Below, piece after piece: positions 51,001 to 61,442 of a DNA stretch of 64,000 nt. Below the pieces are notes generated by a model. The model searched no databases and was not told the origin of the DNA. It worked only from the letters and a program-made list of their open reading frames with translations. The stretch comes from Ciona intestinalis (taxonomy: Eukaryota > Chordata > Ascidiacea > Phlebobranchia > Cionidae). Every line of letters begins with the position of its first letter. Within the stretch, counting starts at the first letter, position 1. A program made the translations under genes and the position numbers. The stretch lies in assembly GCF_000224145.3 (NCBI RefSeq), contig NC_020172.2, positions 4,225,532 through 4,289,531 of the forward strand. Reading direction: 5' to 3'.

Positions 51001-54000
51001 GGTTTGTTTCCCAGAAATAACTGCATTCACTTCTGGCCACAAAAGACTAAAAGTGACTCCTGACCTGCTGAAAAAGGGCGTGCCTGTCAATAAATTCACA
51101 GAGTTTGGAACCCTAAATATTGGGTTAGAAAACGCCAGTGTGTACACTGTGCTTACCCATAACACAGACCAGCATATTCACTACATAGCACAGCCATGCG
51201 CTGCTACATGTACAGTTGTAATCACACCACCAAAATCAACAAGTTCTAAAACAAGTGCAGCTATTCACCTAGATGTTGAACCAATTAAACTGAAAATTTC
51301 TCAGCCCCAAGCAGAACTCCTGGTGGCAATACTAAACCAGTTCCTCACCTGTATTAATGATGTGAAAAAAAATTGCCCAAGTCCGCAACTGGAACAAAAA
51401 GTTACAATGGAAAAGGTTCAAAGCCAAACTCCAATTGAGTCAGTAAAATCAGCCAACCCCAAGCCTGGAAATGCAGAATCAAAGTCAAATCTCAGTGTCA
51501 CAGAGAGCAGTTCAGTGTCTGATAAACTTCCTTTTACGTTATGGTTACAGTGCACGCTGCCCAAATTTTCTGCCACTATTTACCATAAAGGTAAAGTGAT
51601 GACAAAAATTGAGCTTCAAGTAGAAGACGTTAGTCTGTCATTGGATGTTCAGTCTGTATACTTGAAATTAATGAGCTCCTTCTCAACTTGCAGTGTTCAC
51701 CATTACACCCGCACAGCAGGTGCTTGGTCCAATTCTGAATGGAAGGGTGTCACATTAAGTCCAATGTTTTCTACTCTACCATCGTTTTTACAAGTTTGCG
51801 AAACACCGAAATTTAACGCGCTTTCGCATAACTCTGACTCTGCTACGAAACATGGGAAGTTTTTTGACATTACATTCACACAAGCTCTTACTTCAGATTA
51901 TCATCAGCATTTACGAGAAGAAGAAGACTGCATTGATGCTGCTAACTCCTCTGTTATCAATTCTGAAGCAAAAAGCGTCCGAAAATGCGTCAGTGAAGTG
52001 ATATGTACAGTACAGCCATTTGACCTCATGCTAAACCCAAGTATAATAGAGGATTTGTTCAACACTTTTTCACCATTACTAGGCATAATAGCTATTACCA
52101 GTCAACAAAATGGCAGCTCTTCAACAAAACTAGCTTCTCATTTTAATATACCAGCATTTTATTTCACAGTTGGTGGCATAAGACTCATAATTCCACTTCA
52201 GTTTTGTGAAAATCTTCCCCCCTGTAGAGATTCAGCACTGATGGCTTGTTTCAACCATTTACAGATCAACCCAAGGCCCCAAAATCCACTTACAAGGCTT
52301 GTGCTTGCACCAAATATATATCGCAAAGCAAATGCTGCTGGCCTACTACAGTGCACTGGAAGCGCCTTGGAAGACAAACAATTTGAATTTACTTTCCAGG
52401 ACATTAGCATTGGAACCACTAAATTTTCTGAGGTAGTAGCTTATCTAAACAACCCAACACCCTCAGATAACCCAGCACTACAGTGGAATACTGCTGGCAA
52501 AATACCAAAGGTTGAAGAACCTACTTTCCATCCAATTATTGAACAGTTTGATATGCATGCTACCATTGCCCCTGCAATATGGCACCGTACTGCAACCAGA
52601 GAAACTATTGTATGCGCCCCATCATTTGAAGCTAACCTTATAACAGATGTAGTGATTCACCTTACAGCAATGCAGATTGGGACTGTATTAGATATTGGGA
52701 AAGAATGCAGCGAGAATCTTGAAAATGTTTTGACCAGTTATCACTCAGTGACTTCTCAGAGTCCAGAGGAGCTTGCAACACTGAACGAGGACAGTGGGTT
52801 CAGTGTATGTGAAAGCTCTCATGCAAGTGAAAAGCCAGTGAAAGCTGCTAATGTAAGTTTAATGGGAGATGGATTGCTGACAAGTTGTAAAGTAAAACTT
52901 ATGTGTTATGAATTTGTGGAGAACACCGCTGATGAAAAATTAGTGAAACCTGTGTTTCTGCTTGAAATATTTCAGCCATCGTTCGTTTGCCAAGTGTCAA
53001 AACAATCTCAGAAGATAGAAATGCAGTTTCACGACGCAGAAGTTAAAGCTTCTGATGGAAAACCGGTTCAACAAAGCCTAATACATTCAGATGGTAATTA
53101 TGCCTCTCCTCTCCTACAAACACTTTCTGGTAAATGCGATAAACGAACAGGAATTCCTCCATCTCTATTCACTGCTACTGTTCCCCATTTTTTAACCAGT
53201 AAAGCAAACATCAACGTTGCTATGGAAAGACCTATGAAGTTTCATTTAGATGAGAACGTAGTCAACGCCATTAACTCAACACTGTGTTTAATGGGAAAAA
53301 TGGGACCAAAGAATAAAGCAAGAGAAACTGCTACTGTACAACCATCTAACTTGGCAAAATTATTTTCGTCAGCTTCATTCCAAAGTGATCAGATTGTTTT
53401 AGAAGTTGATTTCTCCACGTATGCTGTGCGTGGCTCACTGTCCAGTCTTAAATCCAATTTACAATTAAAAAACAACTCCATTGGATTTAATGTTGATGTT
53501 CACAATCTTGCTGTAAGGCACAGGCTGGATAACAAAGATTTTACTCCATTTTTGCTGCCAGTCTCCATTCAAGTTTCCTCTCAAACAAATCCGATTAAGA
53601 AAGCTTCAATTTCTCCAATCAAGCTTAGAGTAAATACAACACCAATTCATATTATGTGTGATTCCAGCATCATTGACTGCATTAACCCTGTAAAAGATTG
53701 CATCCTGAAATGGCAGTCTTTTTTAACCAGTAATAGCAATGATAAACCTCTTCAAAAATCTGGCCCACATCTAATGAGCAACCCATTATATTCTACCAAC
53801 AGCGATGATTTACGAATGGGCACGTATACATACATTACATCTGATGATCATGAACCACAACCAAATCAGATCGTTTTTTCCTCAAAAGCCCCACAGTGTT
53901 CAATGACTTGGTCCTACAGCCAACCACACACAATAAAGAGTGTGCACATTACGCCTTTACCGTTTAAAGTTCCACAGAATTCAGATGAAGAAAATATTTA

Positions 54001-57000
54001 CAATATTAAGTGCATACTAGAGTCTTATGATGATGGGAATTCTGTTTACGTTAAACAAAAAGATTTCTTACTATCGGAAACAGACCACGTTGAGTTCAAT
54101 TTGTTCTCCGATGAAACTCCATTTCACGAGATCGCTTGCGCTACCAAGTGGCGAGTTATTGTTTTCAACGAAAACGAAGTCAAAATATCTCCCATGTCGC
54201 TTGCTGCAAGCATGCAAGTTGAAAGTGTGTTCAGTTCGAACCTCATATCATCTATGTCTGTTCACGTTAACATTAAACAGGTTCTTTTCACTTTTCTTTG
54301 TCACAAAAACCAAAACAAAATAGAATGCATGCAAATGAAAGCAGATGATATTGTGTCTGAAATTAAACAGTGGACTCATGTAGACCCAACAAGTCTGTCT
54401 GCATTCTGTGACCTGAAACTTTTTGCTCAAGTAATTGACCATCGTAACATTACATGGCTGCCAATCTTACAGTCCTGTACGCTGCATTTATTGTACAAGA
54501 ATCTACAAGAACTCAACCAAGTGAAAGTTGAATGCAAAGACAAGCTTGAGTTACATGTCAGTCAAAGGGTCTTACACTCATTGCAATACCTCCTTACTGT
54601 GTGTGGCACCGGATCCATGTCCAGTTCCCACCAGGACTTTCCAGGTATATTGTTAAAAAACAACACCGAGTCATTCCTGCTTATAGGACAAGGAATGACT
54701 GATGAGTGCTTACGAATGGCGCCAAAAACAGAGACATCTTACTCCTGGCGCAGCCACAAATGCTCTCCCATGCTTCATGTCTCTATTGAGGGGTTTGGAA
54801 ATTCTAACTGGTCCGACACTTTTTCTCCATACCCTCCTAATGGTCACCACTTAATGATGGTAGGTGATGAAAATGGAGTTGTAATATCTACAGAAATGAA
54901 CACATCATGGCAAGCTAAGGTGACATTTAACGGACAGATAAGATTTATCAACCGAATGTCTTTTGATTTGAATTTATCAGTTGAAATGCAAGACAAAACA
55001 GTAACTGCTAATATACCAACAGGAAGAGCAGCAGATTATCTTGTTTCACCTTCAGGCATTGCATCTGTATTAATATCTCTGTCATCGGACATAAAAGATT
55101 TATCACCTAAAGTTCTTCTATCTGATCTAATGATGAAAAATACTGAACCAAAGATTGTTAAATTGTTTGACTTTGATGGGACCCCAAAGTATGTTCAAAT
55201 TCATCACTACAAGCATGACTTGACAAATACCTTTGTTTTGCTCCCAGTATTTGTTATATGCTCCCATTTACCGAAACCTGTTATACTGCATGTGGAGTCT
55301 CGAAGTGAACAGAAGACAGTCACTTACATCTTACCAGGCTGTGGGCAAGAAAAACAACTCACGGACCTTACCCCTGATCTTACCCACCATCTCACAATTC
55401 AGATGAACGAAAACGAATCACCGTTTGATGCTACCATACCTATTCACTGCTCGCTCAGAAACACAATGCCTGAGACTGGAGATTTTAACTTAGAAAAGGA
55501 AGATCTCACATCTACATACCCCATGTATGTAAAACAAAACAATCAGACTGATGAAAATTGGAATCACAGTGACGGTAAAATTCAGGCAAATTTATCTTTA
55601 AACTGCAAGTCATTGTTAGTGGAACTCACGCCTTGGTGTTTGATACACAACCAAACGAACCTTGTATTCTGCATTACTTCATCAGATGGATCAGTATCAA
55701 TAATTCAACCAGGTCAAATAGAGGTCCCTGATCATTTTACAGGGCTCTTCCAGCTCCGGACTAGCACCAGCTCCAGCAGTGAGTGGCTCACACTTGAAAA
55801 AGATGAAGAAAATGATCATCCTTCACGATCTGGTATGCTCAGTTCAACCCGTATTGCATATAATGGATCCCTATCTATACTGCTGAGGAAAAAATCCACA
55901 ATATTTGATGTACTAATCAAGTCCAGTATCCAGCATGGTATCCGTCTGCTTACCATTACGCCAAAGTGGTGGTTTGTTAATGCGAGCCAGGATCATGAAC
56001 TTTTAAAGGTATCAGGATGCACTAACTACCACGAGAAGTATCTTATGAGGAGACGTAAGCTTTTAGATGCAAGTGCAGAATCCCCGATCCCATTACTGAA
56101 GTGGAGGATGGATGTAGAGTCCAGCTCTTACTCCGACAGTACATCCAGTGAGGAAACAGGAGTAAAAGATGATTCAGTAGATGTAAAAGATAACGAAGTT
56201 ACAGTCATTACTTCCTCTGTCGATACAACATCCTCATTTATGTGTATTGGCACAGATATTAACGTTGGAACGTTACGTGCTTGTTTTGTTGACCGTACAC
56301 TGTGTGTTTTCACTAAAGACTTGGTTGGTGCAGTTTCTGTTGAAAACCAATTTCGTCGACGACTGATAAACCTTCACGAAACCGGTGAAAAGAAAATGGC
56401 AGAAAAACTGTTTCTTACAAAGTTTGAACATGATGATATGATTTATTTAATTCTGAATGATGTAAAGGGGGAAAAATATTATTTGCACAATCACACAAGT
56501 TCAACTCTTTGCCTGCGTGAGATAGCAGATGTTGACACCCATCAAACAACTGTGGAGGTAAAACCTACAGAAACTGTGGCTTATGAAAGTTTTATGGATG
56601 CGGAGCTGTTTCCAAGGTGCTTGCGAAACTACAGATCAATCAAAATGCAACTTGCAAAGGAAGGGGTGAATCAATGGACAGAAATACTGGTTTCCGGCAA
56701 AGCTGCAAATACAGAAATTGATATTCCAGGCATAGGAATGGTAAAGCTTACGACTGTTGTACAAAACGCGAAAATTCGACTTCATTTTGGTGAAATTCCA
56801 ATCGCAGAAAATCAAATTCCATTAACAAAACAGTACTCTTTTTCTGCTAAGATCCCAGAAATGAAGGTTGTATTCTTAGATGATTTAATCAACCATATAT
56901 ACAGCATAGACATGGTGCAGGCCTTCCTGGATGAGGTCCATGTCATCATGACAAAGGATACAAGCTCAAAAAACTGGATTGCAAAACTTTCTTTGTCTAA

Positions 57001-58459
57001 TATTCAAGTTGATAATCACGCTTACCCTGAAACAGATTTCCCAGTTTTTATATCTTCCTTGCCAACTGATGCCGACATCCCATTCCAACTAATGCTAACA
57101 TGCTCAGATTCATTCCAAATCCTGTCAATTGATCTTAAACTCTTGCCATTGGAAGTTAGAAGTGAAAGCGCATTCGCACAAGCGCTGTCTAGTCTTTTAC
57201 AATCATACATGGAGTCTGCTAAAGGGGTTGATGTCAATGTAGCTGTGGATCCTATGTTTCCAAATGCAGTTCAACATGAAGCTAAAATAATCAGCCAGCC
57301 TTTAAGATTGCAGTCCATCAGTATACAGCAAGCAATGTTAATTCTCAGTTTCCGAGCTGCAGTAAAACTCTATGTTTCGATTGATCGCGGAGTTCTTTCT
57401 TTCTCAAAATTTTCCTGCAGGGATGTTGATACAACAGTTGCAGAACTAACACAAGAGCTGATGCGACATTATTTCGCTGAAACTGTCTTCGGTGCTGGGT
57501 GGGTGATTGGCTCTCTTGATTTGCTTGGCAACCCTGCAACGGCATTAAGAAGTTACGCCAAAGGTGTGAGTGATTTTCTGCTCATGCCATATGAAGGATT
57601 AATGATGGGACCTACAGCTTTTGTGGGAGGATTCACGCGAGGACTTTCCTCTCTTCTTCGTCACCTATCCTCTGGGACCCTTAGATCTGTGACCAATATC
57701 GCATCCAGCATCTCAAGGAACCTCTCGAGAGAGCAAAAGTTGCAGCAACGATACTTCAAGCTTCCAGGTGAAACTTCAGAAATCCTTCTGTCTTCTGCAG
57801 CGGGAGATCAAGATACAAACTCTTCAAGTTCGGGTTTGGTATCTGGAATCAGCAAAGCTCTCGTTGGTGTGGTCACCAAACCACTTGGCGGTGCTGCAGG
57901 AATGGTTTCTCGAGCAGGAGAAACAATCATCCAGAAAGTTGGCTTGGAGGAACAAAAAACCCAGCGCCAAGGATCCTCTTCCCACACAATTTCAAGTTAC
58001 CGTAATTCCGCCTCTAAATTTAGCTTAAAAGTTATTCAAGATAATGTTTCAGTTGACATGCTGTTTCTACTCGATTGCCAAATATTGAGCACAAATGAAG
58101 CAGGTTTCGAATGCACTCTTGTTATATCTCCCTCAAACCTCTACATTATAAGATCAGCAGATGATGAAATTGAATCCGTACTTCCAATAAAGGACATTGA
58201 CCTTAGAATTTCAGAAACCTCTGAAAATCATGTTCTTTCAATCCACCAAGCTGAATCAACTATAAATGACACAGATGCTCCATACACAGAAAAAGTTGCA
58301 GATTATCTTGGTGTGAATAAACATTCAAATAACGATGGACCGATTGAACCTCATTCAGAAGTCAAATACACAGCATGTGTGGTGAACAACGCAACTGCTA
58401 ACTTGTTCTTGTCTCTATTTCATTTATTGAAGCAAAAACCAAACAAATTTTCTTGGTAG
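48023..58459 (+). CDS. VPS13B: VPS13B (COH1) bridge-type lipid-transfer protein, single exon
   Basis: VPS13 proteins move lipids between membranes along a hydrophobic groove; VPS13B works at the Golgi in vertebrates. The frame is open for 3478 codons (human VPS13B ~4000). The N-terminal chorein region (MLRLESYLSPFLLSYLSKYV, LSLWGGDAVL, VPWSKLASEPVVATLNTVEC) aligns with the VPS13B start. Repeating-groove and VAB-like regions fill the middle (e.g. SFDLNLSVEMQDKTVTANIP ~2315; LVELTPWCLIHNQTNLVF ~2540). The VPS13B-type C-terminus includes SIDRGVLSFSKF (~3117), AGWVIGSLDLLGNPA (~3158), MPYEGLMMGPTAFVGGFTRG, and VTKPLGGAAGMVSRAGE (~3285), followed by a PH-like tail. No intron interrupts the coding region, whereas the human gene has about 62 exons and its neighbours here have many. 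The frame is free of stops and conserved throughout, so the gene is not decayed. Confidence 0.96.
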   Translation: MSMLRLESYLSPFLLSYLSKYVKDIEAKNFQLSLWGGDAVLHNLQFKLDALDNELGAAPFSFVSCQAQEMRLHVPWSKLASEPVVATLNTVECVIKLNCHKTLKKEVVSTKDDKSNPPPVQASYIEGLLRKIKNNFSIVVNNLILKYIEDDIVLSVNIQTASYNGVNEQWKPAFVELTEKSPVLRHVCELKDMTVCLDRRGVSGRVESFEEPLLFRSNLVIRKHTTFPKHISRRPSAIKFNLMMDRYELNISEVQLPAVLHLLQLCLHLYYGRIEVSHTIEETTVEAQNESQEGWASWAWSYVPPILSYDELEKNEVRNPVLTFAFYIKHIWIKFKPSRSGSSKQFHRSQSTRSRPLLEMEAQGLSLEIVSRGLDFFSCLTTLAFGSISYLGGVPDTVNGVNISNHACNEKILIASGGGSLVGFAADSLFDFRSPENNDTPSHYILTKQEFDSKQSACRTSDVFYSEYLYIAEDGRHADAMEEVEFNDFLREVNLKDVEQWENVQERSWKKIIVGGERSELFLSSYTLLCADVLTSWARNHTHKEYPLRAKEIIVQPQSLKQGNLIFFVPTRMSTFEIRNTSITLPVLHTHCRNYSPKRFHRVDLYRKGSYTQLHPHNDETNAKLPCLITNIQDARFTMDQPMYARHLAAYLSAYRSPPSRLLEKCNTHYTAVVSNINSYIWMSDPKPNKMSTLPSSTLPVIQVDDVVMESHSLQGQEFWEERSTMLCGQTKFTLHSFSILGTPFQLEMLSHTLDSWMQYVKPVSNVDQVLDVSFMQSTFEENTVGNLHFVVQNVIAEVNSSFSSHSICGALKSIDLYWNANNQVIPIIQCTHHLNSNHLTNTFSNSTPPKLDLQRRQHEKRSLVWNEDSHWLSFYIRSPTASNTYGVAVVHMHSTVVNIDPFILNIVSHFPGIPLQHLLPVTTEANLQEEKESTTSLSPNFKYAIQLQNKGVHILLHKNSIPIDPHSYLTLSLTDAIRLKMMDSDTCSGITMVCFPEITAFTSGHKRLKVTPDLLKKGVPVNKFTEFGTLNIGLENASVYTVLTHNTDQHIHYIAQPCAATCTVVITPPKSTSSKTSAAIHLDVEPIKLKISQPQAELLVAILNQFLTCINDVKKNCPSPQLEQKVTMEKVQSQTPIESVKSANPKPGNAESKSNLSVTESSSVSDKLPFTLWLQCTLPKFSATIYHKGKVMTKIELQVEDVSLSLDVQSVYLKLMSSFSTCSVHHYTRTAGAWSNSEWKGVTLSPMFSTLPSFLQVCETPKFNALSHNSDSATKHGKFFDITFTQALTSDYHQHLREEEDCIDAANSSVINSEAKSVRKCVSEVICTVQPFDLMLNPSIIEDLFNTFSPLLGIIAITSQQNGSSSTKLASHFNIPAFYFTVGGIRLIIPLQFCENLPPCRDSALMACFNHLQINPRPQNPLTRLVLAPNIYRKANAAGLLQCTGSALEDKQFEFTFQDISIGTTKFSEVVAYLNNPTPSDNPALQWNTAGKIPKVEEPTFHPIIEQFDMHATIAPAIWHRTATRETIVCAPSFEANLITDVVIHLTAMQIGTVLDIGKECSENLENVLTSYHSVTSQSPEELATLNEDSGFSVCESSHASEKPVKAANVSLMGDGLLTSCKVKLMCYEFVENTADEKLVKPVFLLEIFQPSFVCQVSKQSQKIEMQFHDAEVKASDGKPVQQSLIHSDGNYASPLLQTLSGKCDKRTGIPPSLFTATVPHFLTSKANINVAMERPMKFHLDENVVNAINSTLCLMGKMGPKNKARETATVQPSNLAKLFSSASFQSDQIVLEVDFSTYAVRGSLSSLKSNLQLKNNSIGFNVDVHNLAVRHRLDNKDFTPFLLPVSIQVSSQTNPIKKASISPIKLRVNTTPIHIMCDSSIIDCINPVKDCILKWQSFLTSNSNDKPLQKSGPHLMSNPLYSTNSDDLRMGTYTYITSDDHEPQPNQIVFSSKAPQCSMTWSYSQPHTIKSVHITPLPFKVPQNSDEENIYNIKCILESYDDGNSVYVKQKDFLLSETDHVEFNLFSDETPFHEIACATKWRVIVFNENEVKISPMSLAASMQVESVFSSNLISSMSVHVNIKQVLFTFLCHKNQNKIECMQMKADDIVSEIKQWTHVDPTSLSAFCDLKLFAQVIDHRNITWLPILQSCTLHLLYKNLQELNQVKVECKDKLELHVSQRVLHSLQYLLTVCGTGSMSSSHQDFPGILLKNNTESFLLIGQGMTDECLRMAPKTETSYSWRSHKCSPMLHVSIEGFGNSNWSDTFSPYPPNGHHLMMVGDENGVVISTEMNTSWQAKVTFNGQIRFINRMSFDLNLSVEMQDKTVTANIPTGRAADYLVSPSGIASVLISLSSDIKDLSPKVLLSDLMMKNTEPKIVKLFDFDGTPKYVQIHHYKHDLTNTFVLLPVFVICSHLPKPVILHVESRSEQKTVTYILPGCGQEKQLTDLTPDLTHHLTIQMNENESPFDATIPIHCSLRNTMPETGDFNLEKEDLTSTYPMYVKQNNQTDENWNHSDGKIQANLSLNCKSLLVELTPWCLIHNQTNLVFCITSSDGSVSIIQPGQIEVPDHFTGLFQLRTSTSSSSEWLTLEKDEENDHPSRSGMLSSTRIAYNGSLSILLRKKSTIFDVLIKSSIQHGIRLLTITPKWWFVNASQDHELLKVSGCTNYHEKYLMRRRKLLDASAESPIPLLKWRMDVESSSYSDSTSSEETGVKDDSVDVKDNEVTVITSSVDTTSSFMCIGTDINVGTLRACFVDRTLCVFTKDLVGAVSVENQFRRRLINLHETGEKKMAEKLFLTKFEHDDMIYLILNDVKGEKYYLHNHTSSTLCLREIADVDTHQTTVEVKPTETVAYESFMDAELFPRCLRNYRSIKMQLAKEGVNQWTEILVSGKAANTEIDIPGIGMVKLTTVVQNAKIRLHFGEIPIAENQIPLTKQYSFSAKIPEMKVVFLDDLINHIYSIDMVQAFLDEVHVIMTKDTSSKNWIAKLSLSNIQVDNHAYPETDFPVFISSLPTDADIPFQLMLTCSDSFQILSIDLKLLPLEVRSESAFAQALSSLLQSYMESAKGVDVNVAVDPMFPNAVQHEAKIISQPLRLQSISIQQAMLILSFRAAVKLYVSIDRGVLSFSKFSCRDVDTTVAELTQELMRHYFAETVFGAGWVIGSLDLLGNPATALRSYAKGVSDFLLMPYEGLMMGPTAFVGGFTRGLSSLLRHLSSGTLRSVTNIASSISRNLSREQKLQQRYFKLPGETSEILLSSAAGDQDTNSSSSGLVSGISKALVGVVTKPLGGAAGMVSRAGETIIQKVGLEEQKTQRQGSSSHTISSYRNSASKFSLKVIQDNVSVDMLFLLDCQILSTNEAGFECTLVISPSNLYIIRSADDEIESVLPIKDIDLRISETSENHVLSIHQAESTINDTDAPYTEKVADYLGVNKHSNNDGPIEPHSEVKYTACVVNNATANLFLSLFHLLKQKPNKFSW

Positions 58460-58750
58460 AAATTTTTACTGGTGAATTTGGATTAAAAAGTGTAAAATTC
58501 ATTTTGAAAAATAGACTTACAAATTCTTTTCTATCTCTATTTCATTTATTAAAGCAAAATCCAAACAAATTCATTTACAAGTTATTTTTATTAAATTTTG
58601 GTTAAAATAGTGTAAAATTTTCTTTGAAAAATAGTCCCGCATATTCAAAATGTTCCTATCTGTATTTTATTTATTAGCAAAATCCAAATAAATGTTCTTG
58701 GTAGATTTTTAACTGTTTAATTTTGGGTATAATTGTGTAAAATTTAATTG
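58402..58750 (+). repeat. Three tandem ~122-bp units spanning the VPS13B stop codon
   Basis: The segment 'tctctatttcatttatt' occurs at 58412 (coding), 58534 and, as 'tctgtattttatttatt', at 58659. Each is followed by 'agcaaaa-ccaaa-aaat' and later 'gtgtaaaatt'. The first unit covers the last ~16 codons plus 3' UTR; the third contains an AATAAA at 58687. Confidence 0.85.
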
Positions 58751-60109
58751 GAAATAGTATGACATATTCTAGTTTAATTACAATCATTTATACTGAATCC
58801 CCTATGATACTTTATTTACAATGTACAACTTATTTTGTAACTCATTTATCACAATGTATTCCACACTGTACTTAGTATGTAGTTTTGTATATTCCATGCC
58901 AACTTTTTTAAGTAAGATTTCTGTTTTCATCATTTTTTGCTGATTTATTGGTGCCTTGGCAACTGTTGGAAAAAAATAACTACATAATATAATGTTAATA
59001 ATATGCTTTATTTACCAATATTTTTAATGCTTTGTAAAATTTTGGCAGTTATAACATGCTTAATTTAACTATATCTTAAATGTATTGGTGAAATTTTGGC
59101 TAACTTTTCTCGTTATACGCTTTTTCTGTTTCTTGTAATTTTTAATGGGTTTTGAAGCCTTGAGTAACTAATGCTTATAGTTGGGTAAATGTAAAGGTAT
59201 TGGATGGTTGGAAGCAGAAGCGGAGCTGGTCAACATTTCAGAAAAACCGAGATTCAAGCAAGAGTTGGCCATTGTTTTGTTGGTACCCAACTAATTAAGG
59301 GATATTTGTGTCCGGTCCTATGGCGTTATACAGGGGTGAAGGCCTATAGCAAGCCACACCAAGGGACCTGAGATTCAAGCCAGAGTTGGCTATTGTCATG
59401 TTACTACTGATTATTGAGATTTGATGCACTATCCACATATGACGATCCAACACACCAGCTACATCACATTGCATACAAACTCCAAATTATCTGTGGGTGA
59501 AGCTCTACAGCAAGCCATACCATTACCAAAGGAGTATGAGATTTAAGATGGAGTTGGCACAAGTAATCTGTGGAAAACCCTATGAAGATGCACCTATGAA
59601 GATCTTCTACATCACACAAACTTTAAATTCTGCTACAACTAAAGACATTATTAAACGCACCACCAAAAAGGGTGTCTTAGAAGCGCAAACAAAATCTAAA
59701 TTCGATCTACTATAACTGAAGAAGAAATTTTTAAAAAACACCATCAAAAATGCAAAAGTAACAACTGACAGTGACGAAACAATCTTTCAATAAAATGGAC
59801 AATTCGTAATAAACCATCCATGCCTGCTTAAAAATATTGTTTTTCAGGCTTCAAAACCCATTATATATGCTTTTTTAATTCTGCAGCTATAAACGTTCCC
59901 ATACATATTGTTGTATTCGGTAGATATATTTAATCCAGCAGTAATTCTAAACTTCTGTGTTATAGTTTACTGTTATTACCGTGTGTGCAATATATGGTAT
60001 TATGAAGTATCTAATTTCATGCCTATAGATTATAACATGTAGCCAATTATTTATTTTACGAGTATTTTATTTTCAGAATTGTTTAGAATACTTTTAATAA
60101 ATATTTGTA
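58460..60109. other. VPS13B 3' UTR and region upstream of TMEM14
   Basis: Candidate AATAAA signals lie at 58687-58692 and 59789-59794. Family D repeats occupy roughly 59190-59570. A pyrimidine-rich acceptor 'gtattttattttcag' ends at 60076, 33 nt before the TMEM14 ATG, and could be a trans-splice site. No other exon is supported. Confidence 0.55.
59190..59570 (+). repeat. Family D repeats in tandem
   Basis: 'gagattcaagcaagagttgg', 'gagattcaagccagagttgg' and 'gagatttaagatggagttgg' occur at about 59249, 59370 and 59539. The latter two follow 'gggtgaag' and 'agcaagcca' blocks about 160-170 bp apart. Confidence 0.7.
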
Positions 60110-61382
60110 ATGGGAATAGATTGGGTTTCTGTTGCATATGCAGCTTCAATAGCAGCTGGTGGAATATCTGGATACTTGAAAGCTGGTAAGTCAGTTTTAC
60201 TTTAAATTAACTCTGATTTTTGCAAATAAGTGTGTGTAGATGGATTTTTGGATATTAGGTCTTTTGTGTCCATATATAAACATAACAGACACAAATCTCT
60301 GGCAAATTGTAGGATATTATAAGTAAAAGATATATGTTTCGCCTAAATGCCATTGTCAATTTGTCAGTCCCTCATTTAAATAAAATGATTTTTTGTCTTT
60401 TACATTTTCGTAGCAGCTAATTCTTGCTGTATTTGTACCTGTGTTTTTACTGTCAGTTAATCAATTTGTATGGTAACTGCTGTAATATAATTTGGGCGTA
60501 AAGCAATATTCATTCTTCATTTTTATCCAGGAAGCACAGCCTCCCTTGGAGCTGGTCTATTATTTGGTGGATTAGCAGGAATAGGAGCTTACAGATCCTC
60601 TGTAGATTCCTCAGATTTGTGGCTTTCACTGGGTATGTTCATTAACATTTCATTTATATTTGGAAAAATGTGCTTTTAGCCAAGTTTTATTGTTTGTATT
60701 AGAATGAAACTTATTTTGTCTCTTTGGTTACTATAATAAAGATCGGGAAAGTTTACAAGAGCCAAAAGAAGGGCAGTGTAACGGTGAAACATCAGTTGTT
60801 ACAACAACACTTATTAATAAAACAGAAAATGAAATATTATTTATGGATAGAAGGCGTGATTTGTTAAACTTTAAAAGCGATAGATGGTTAACATATATGG
60901 AGAAGAAGCATGCCAGTTACTCAACATACAGAGCCTTTACAGTGAATTTCTCGCTAACACATTTAAAAACTTTGAATAATAAACATGCTTTCAAAGTTAT
61001 GTTTTTAACAAGGTGTCTCTCTTTCCCTTGGTGGTTTGATGGGCTTTAGGTTTTACGGCAGTAGGAAGTTTATGCCGGCTGGACTTGTAGCTCTTCTAAG
61101 GTAAGAATGTTGAATGAATGTAACTTGCTTTATTCTCGTGTGGCCGGAAAATGACAGTCGTTATAACCCGGTATTCTATTTCATTCAGCTCGTACCAGCT
61201 TACAAGTTACCATGTTTTTTTTTACTTTGTGAGTGTTTGTAAATCAACATGAAATTAGTTTTGTTGTATCTCAAGTCATTTTGTGTTTGAGTTTTGTAAC
61301 TAATTTATCTTTGTTTTTCAGTGTTGGAATGGTCGCACGGTGTGCTTATAACCTGAGAAACGCTCCTGTTAAAAACGAATAA
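60110..61382 (+). CDS. TMEM14-family mitochondrial membrane protein (TMEM14C/A-like)
   Basis: Small multi-pass membrane protein; vertebrate TMEM14C sits in the mitochondrial inner membrane and supports porphyrin transport for haem synthesis. Exons: 60110-60185, 60531-60632, 61013-61100, 61322-61382 (327 nt, 108 residues; human TMEM14C 112). Family features are GGISGYLKAGSTASLGAG, GLLFGGLAGIGAY, GGLMGFRFYGSRKFMPAGLV and four hydrophobic segments. It ends 60 nt upstream of the ARMC7 ATG on the same strand, the spacing expected of an ascidian operon. I cannot separate the A, B and C paralogues; an ancestral single TMEM14 is likely. Confidence 0.9.
61108..61240 (-). repeat. SINE-like family A copy, reverse orientation
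   Basis: Reads 'gaatgaatgtaacttgcttt', 'gacagtcgttataac' and 'acaagttaccatg', the reverse complement of the family A right half. Lies in TMEM14 intron 3. Confidence 0.6.
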
Positions 61383-61442
61383 CCAATTCTTGCAGTTTTT
61401 TGAACTTCTAATTTTCCCTTTTTTTATTCCCCCCTTTGAATC
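61383..61442 (+). promoter_or_regulatory. 60-nt TMEM14-ARMC7 intercistronic region with acceptor
   Basis: Between the TMEM14 TAA and the ARMC7 ATG lies 'ccaattcttgcag', ending at 61395, a good splice acceptor only 13 nt past the stop. A long T/C-rich tract follows. No AATAAA and no room for a promoter are seen. This fits a dicistronic pre-mRNA resolved by spliced-leader trans-splicing. Confidence 0.6.

Noticed and set aside
54027..54323. 98-codon alternative frame within VPS13B
   Set aside because: Shadow frame inside a conserved 3478-codon coding region.
59497..59715. 72-codon plus frame downstream of VPS13B
   Set aside because: Overlaps family D repeats and matches nothing recognised; no splice or conservation support.
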